Below are positions 60,251 through 64,000 of a DNA stretch of 64,000 bases, piece by piece (positions within the stretch are counted from its first letter, which is position 1; every line of letters starts with the position of its first letter). The position numbers were made by a program, and so were the translations under genes. Origin of the DNA: Odobenus rosmarus divergens (Eukaryota > Chordata > Mammalia > Carnivora > Odobenidae); contig NW_004451013.1 in NCBI RefSeq assembly GCF_000321225.1, positions 725,890 through 789,889 on the forward strand. Reading direction: 5' to 3'. A model generated the notes under the pieces. It did no database searches, was not told the DNA's origin, and worked only from the letters and a program-made list of their open reading frames with translations.

Positions 60251-60863
60251 ATAGTATTCAAAATACACATTTTAGAAAGCAAAATCTGAGATGTGTACTT
60301 AGGACAAATTCATGGGCAATATACTGGCATGAAGATTTATTAGATGCTATAATCTTCCTTCCACATATGCACAAAGACAAACACAATCTCTTGTATTTAG
60401 ACCATGAATTCACACAGGGAAATGTGATGTTACGCCTTGAAGTACTGAGTTTTTCCCATTCATGTGTCTTCTGGTCAGAATATAGAAACCCACATATAAG
60501 TGAACACGACATGAGTAAGTAGAAAAACACTGGTGGGTCAGCAAGTAAATGATTTTCAATCCTGAGCTGTTTTACCTGGAGTAAATGTCACATAATAAGA
60601 CACAGGAAGCAATACCAGAAAAGAGTTTCTGAGAAATATGAGGAGAGTCTCAGGAGAGCAATCCAAACTAAATCCTTTCTCTCCCACCTTAAATTAGAGA
60701 TGTTTCTAAAGCCTTTCCCATAACAGTAGTATAATACAGATGCATAAATATTTGGTACATGCCGTTAATATTATGTTCTGTAACCACAGTTAAGTCTTTG
60801 GGGTTTTGTACAATCATTTTCAAAATAAAGCCTTTATGTTATTTATCATAATGGTTAATTTTA
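60251..60863. other. Unique spacer
   Basis: No gene or repeat recognised. Confidence 0.5.
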
Positions 60864-61341
60864 TGTGTCATCTTGCCTGGGTCATGGGGTGCCCAGACAT
60901 TTGGTCAAACATTAATCCCGGGTGTGTTTGTGAAGATGTTTCTGGATGAGATTAACATCTGATTGGTAGACTGAGTAAAGAAGATTGCCCTCCCTAGCCT
61001 AAGTCTCCAGTAATTAAAGAACTGAATGGATCAAAAAGCCTGATTGAGAGGAAACTCCTCTTGCCTGCCTGCTTTGAGGTGCAACATTGGTCTTTTTGGG
61101 CCTCAGCACTTGGGTGTGGAACCTACCAGCTTTCGGACTTGAATTTACACTATGGACTCTCCTGGTTCTCAGGCCTTCCAACTCTGACCGAAACTACAAA
61201 GCAGTCTCTTGGATGTCCAGCTTGCTGACTGCAGACCTGAGGACTTCTCACCTTCCATAATTATGTGAGCCAATTCCTCTATTCATTGGTTTTACTATTG
61301 GTTCTGTTTCTGTGAAGAACTATAGACTAATAACTAATACA
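60864..61341 (+). repeat. MLT2-like (ERVL) solo LTR, near complete
   Basis: From TGTGTCATCTTGCCTGGGTC through 'ggtgcccagacatttggtca', 'gagattaacatctgattggt', 'ttgctgactgcagacctgag', 'gtgagccaattcctctattc' and 'ttggttctgtttctgtgaag' to 'ctaataca'. No internal sequence on either side, so a solo LTR formed by recombination. I see no clean 5-bp flanking duplication. Confidence 0.75.
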
Positions 61342-61859
61342 CTTATTATGGCTATGCAAAAATCATTTACCACCTAACTAAACAGTGTAATTAGATTTCA
61401 GTTTAGTCTCTCTGGTTTGAATATTACTAACCCTAGGCATCTTTAAAGAGACTATGTCAAATATTCAAACCCTATAACATCTTGGCCAGTTCTGGTACAT
61501 AGCTGTGATTCTCATGAATACGTTTTGCAGCATTCATGAGCTAGACTCACTGATTCGGAATCCAGTATCTTGAAGTTTTAGATATCCTCATTTGTACATG
61601 CAACAAATTCTCCAAGAGCTACTATAAGTTTCTTTAGGGTGATGTTTTGGTTGTAACACATAGTTTTTTGTTTGCTTGTTTAAAGAGAAAAATGTCTTTT
61701 CTGTACCCTCTCTCTTGAAATAGAATTTTTTCTGAATACACTATGCTAGGTTGAAGTTTTTCATCTTCTTGCCACTGGCAGATATTCCTCTATTGACTTT
61801 GGCTACCTACATTGCTACTTTTGTAATTCTGCCATCCAATTGTTTTTTCTTTATTTTGA
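61342..61859. other. Unique AT-rich spacer
   Basis: No gene or repeat recognised with confidence. Confidence 0.45.
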
Positions 61860-61927
61860 CCTCAGAGAGCTTTTAGATATTTGGGGGTAGAGAGCAAGAA
61901 CTATTCTACAGTTTTACTACAATGAGT

Positions 61928-62027
61928 ATAGGTCTGAATTTGTTTTTTATTTGTACTATTTGGAATTCACTGGGATTCTCAAAATTTAGAATTGATTTCT
62001 TCATTCATTCTGAATAATTTTCATTTG
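61928..62027 (+). repeat. Inverted repeat, left arm
   Basis: 100 bases beginning ATAGGTCTGAATTTG and ending AATTTTCATTTG. Its reverse complement occurs at 62681-62781 with about four substitutions and one 1-base indel. Confidence 0.93.
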
Positions 62028-62636
62028 TTAACATTTTTTCCTTTTTTTAAAAAATTAACTTTTTGAACATTGTCTCTCCTATGTTCTTTCTTCTTTCATT
62101 CTGTGAATTTGGCTACACATATATTATGCCTTCAGACTCTCTTCTTTTTGTTACCTCTTATAATTTTTTTTTCATGTTTTCTATCAACTTAATTCAGTCT
62201 ACTGCATTCTTAGTGATTTTCTTTTTTTTCAGCTACATTTCCTGGTCACCAGTTCTCTAGCCAACTGTGATTTTTAACGTCAATGATTATATATTTCATT
62301 GCCAGTAGTTTGTTTGTTTTTGGACCTTTGTCAAATCTGCTTGAACTCTGATTCCTTGCTCATCTTTGGAGCCCATCATTTATTTCTTTGAATGTTTTTT
62401 TATACACTTTATATTTTGTTTTTGACGACTCAAGTATCTAAAGCCCTTGATGTAAATCTAATACTAATTGTTTCTGGTCTCAGTATTTTTCTCACTCATG
62501 GTGGCTCATTTCCTTGTGTATTTGATTTTTTCTTTCTTTTGTGAGCCTACATTTACCAGGACTTAATTTGTGTATATCCCAGGAAGCCTAAGTTGAGAAT
62601 CTTCTTTCTTGAGTGGAATTGTGTTTGTTTCTTTGT

Positions 62637-62664
62637 TTCTCTCTCTCTCTCTCTTTTTTTTTTT
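62637..62664. repeat. (CT)n followed by T run
   Basis: TCTCTCTCTCTCTCTC then eleven T, just before the right inverted-repeat arm. Confidence 0.85.
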
Positions 62665-62680
62665 AGTTTAATTTCTCATT

Positions 62681-62781
62681 CAAATGAGAATTATTCCGAA
62701 TGAATGAAGAAATCAATTCTAAATTTTGAGAATCCCAAATGAATTCCAAATAGTACAAATAAAAAACAGATTCAGACCTAT
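62681..62781 (-). repeat. Inverted repeat, right arm
   Basis: 101 bases, begins CAAATGAGAATTATTCCG and ends TTCAGACCTAT; reverse complement of 61928-62027 at roughly 95% identity. Spacer of about 650 bases. Confidence 0.93.
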
Positions 62782-63900
62782 TTAGTGTGTGTTTCAATTG
62801 GGCATTGACAGCCTACTTTAAATCAGTTTCTTCTCTCGGAGTTAGTCTCTGACTATAATCTTTCTCTAGTTGCCATAATAAATAGACTTACCTGAGGTGA
62901 GCTTATAGTCATCTAATTCTCAGAGTTGGCTATTACTGCTGTTGTTATGGTTACTTTCCCACCTGTTACTGTGGCACAGGCCTCTTCTTGGGCCTTGCTA
63001 CAGACAGGAGGGTGTTTTTAGTAACCATATCTTAAGTGAGAACGGGACTCTAGTGAGGTAAGCATCTTCATGTCAAGGAGAGGGGCATCCTCACTTTCAC
63101 CCTCCTCCCCACGTTTTGGAGATCAAAGTCCCATCTGCCTTTTCCCATGTACTGCCTGCCCTTTGACATCCAGCCCTAAGTCCTGGGATCCATTTTTACC
63201 ATGAGGTAGCCCAGCTTCAGTATTTATTTATCATTCTGGCTTCAGAATTCTGCTCCATTATTTCTTAGTCCCTGGGTAATTTCTTTTCTTATTTTGAAAT
63301 TAGTACATTTAAAGTAAATTTGTAAAAATTTACTAGTAAAGTGTTTTGCAGATGGAGGGTTTTTCAGTTGATCTATGTACTGGAATGGTACCATATGGAA
63401 CCATTAGTAGTATCTCTACACATGAGTGGTCTTAAAACAAGTCTAATTCTCCTTACAAAATAAAACCCCTCATGTATTTGAAAATAGCTACTGAGATGGA
63501 TCCCCTTGTATCTAAATTTTTTAGTGAGTTAGACTTCCTTCTGACCTATTACATTTCTTCCCATTGGGCATTATTTCAGATCCTCTCAACATATTGGCCT
63601 ATCGCCTCAGAGTACGTTTCCGTTGGCTCTATCTATGAACCAAGAACTGAAAAAACACTACAGGTACGTGGGGGGGAGCACAGAGCAGAACATCACTATC
63701 ACCTTCTTCAAACTCTTTCATTAATATTGTTTTTAAAAGTAAATTTGCCTCTTTTGTACAGAAACAGAACAATTCTCTTGTGCTTGTGGTATCTTAAATC
63801 CATACATCCTTTCCAGAGTTTTGCTAAGCCATACTTCCCAATCTCATACTTGTAGAGTGGTTTTTACTAAGATGAACACCAGAAATTGATATTTGCCTTT
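62782..63900. other. Unique or very old repeat-derived sequence
   Basis: No gene. 62880-63250 is less AT-rich and might continue the old antisense LINE. The 127-codon plus frame at 63472-63855 has no recognisable motif and no supporting context. Confidence 0.45.
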
Positions 63901-64000
63901 ATTAATTTTTTAAAATTTTTTATTGTTATGTTAATCACCATACATTACATCATTAGTTTTTGATGTAGTGTTCCATGATTCATTGTTTGCATATAACACC
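63901..64000 (-). mobile_element. Young L1 3' end, runs off the window
   Basis: Reverse complement of the same L1 3' terminus seen at 27.3-27.7 kb: reversed it reads GGTGTTATATGCAAACAATG, then the ACATCAAAAACTAATGATG region, ATTAACATAACAATAAAAA and a tail. The body lies beyond base 64000. Confidence 0.9.

Larger units (their letters stand above)
61860..62680 (-). repeat. Probable old L1-class element, minus strand
   Basis: T-rich text with 'ttggaattcactgggattct', 'ttatgccttcagactctctt', 'cctggtcaccagttctctag' and 'tgtatatcccaggaagccta' resembles antisense of an old L1. Family uncertain. Contains one arm of the inverted repeat. Confidence 0.4.

Noticed and set aside
63472..63855. 127-codon open frame, plus strand
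   Set aside because: Hydrophobic but featureless; no homology recognised and no neighbouring gene structure.
1..64000. A novel multi-gene biological system
   Set aside because: No cluster of genes, no shared strand or spacing, and no intact coding sequence exist in the window; nothing supports such a claim.

Overview
This is a 64 kb piece of mammalian nuclear DNA, almost certainly from a carnivoran of the caniform/arctoid group (bears, seals, mustelids and relatives). The main evidence is about ten tRNA-Lys-derived Can-SINEs. Each carries the head GGCGCCTGGGTGGCTCAG or its complement, a CT-rich middle and a tail like AAATAAATAAAATCTT, and several have clean target-site duplications. Their CCCGCATCGGGCTCCCTGCTC-type body fits arctoids better than dog; that finer placement is from memory of the subfamilies, not a search. 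Two young L1 3' ends, one complete to its tail and one cut by the window edge, agree with this. The DNA is AT-rich, has microsatellites and long homopolymers, and shows no prokaryotic features.

I found no intact protein-coding gene. The open frames are short, scattered on both strands and often fall inside repeats. The only recognisable coding sequence is the C-terminal ~130 codons of a 5'-truncated L1 ORF2. The window is therefore intergenic or inside a very large intron. Two exon-like segments on the minus strand (28764-28969, with good acceptor and donor; 31917-32145, in the most CpG-rich stretch) are the best candidates for a real or former gene, but I could not match either to a known protein.

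Layout. 0-7 kb: two old L2 copies in opposite orientation, three Can-SINEs, two MIRs, and an old L1-like element holding another Can-SINE. 7-16 kb: mostly unique AT-rich DNA with MIR, L2, old L1 and a hAT-like relic. 16-20 kb: LTR remnants (one MLT2-like, two MLT1-like in opposite orientations), an L2 and a Can-SINE. 20-26.7 kb: unique sequence, CA repeats and an L2. 26.7-28.4 kb: a young L1 with three successive 3' ends, a Can-SINE with perfect duplication, and a MIR. 28.4-33 kb: repeat-poor, with both exon-like segments. 33-35 kb: old L1 split by a MIR. 35-36.9 kb: purine tract, CT repeat, and two 22-nt T runs next to a divergent pair of CTCF-like motifs. 36.9-40.8 kb: the longest block without recognisable repeats. 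40.8-52 kb: Can-SINEs (one a head-to-tail chimera, one with a CTCF-like core), MIR, L2, a CR1/L3-like relic and an MLT1 LTR. 52-59.7 kb: unique sequence plus a GGAA microsatellite. 59.7-64 kb: old L1 with a hAT insertion, an MLT2 solo LTR, a ~100-bp inverted repeat with ~95% identical arms, and the edge of a young minus-strand L1.

No operon, CRISPR array, RNA gene or novel defence-type system is visible. What is interesting here is retrotransposon structure and possible regulatory sequence. All repeat family names were assigned by eye from remembered consensus sequences, so boundaries of old elements are approximate.
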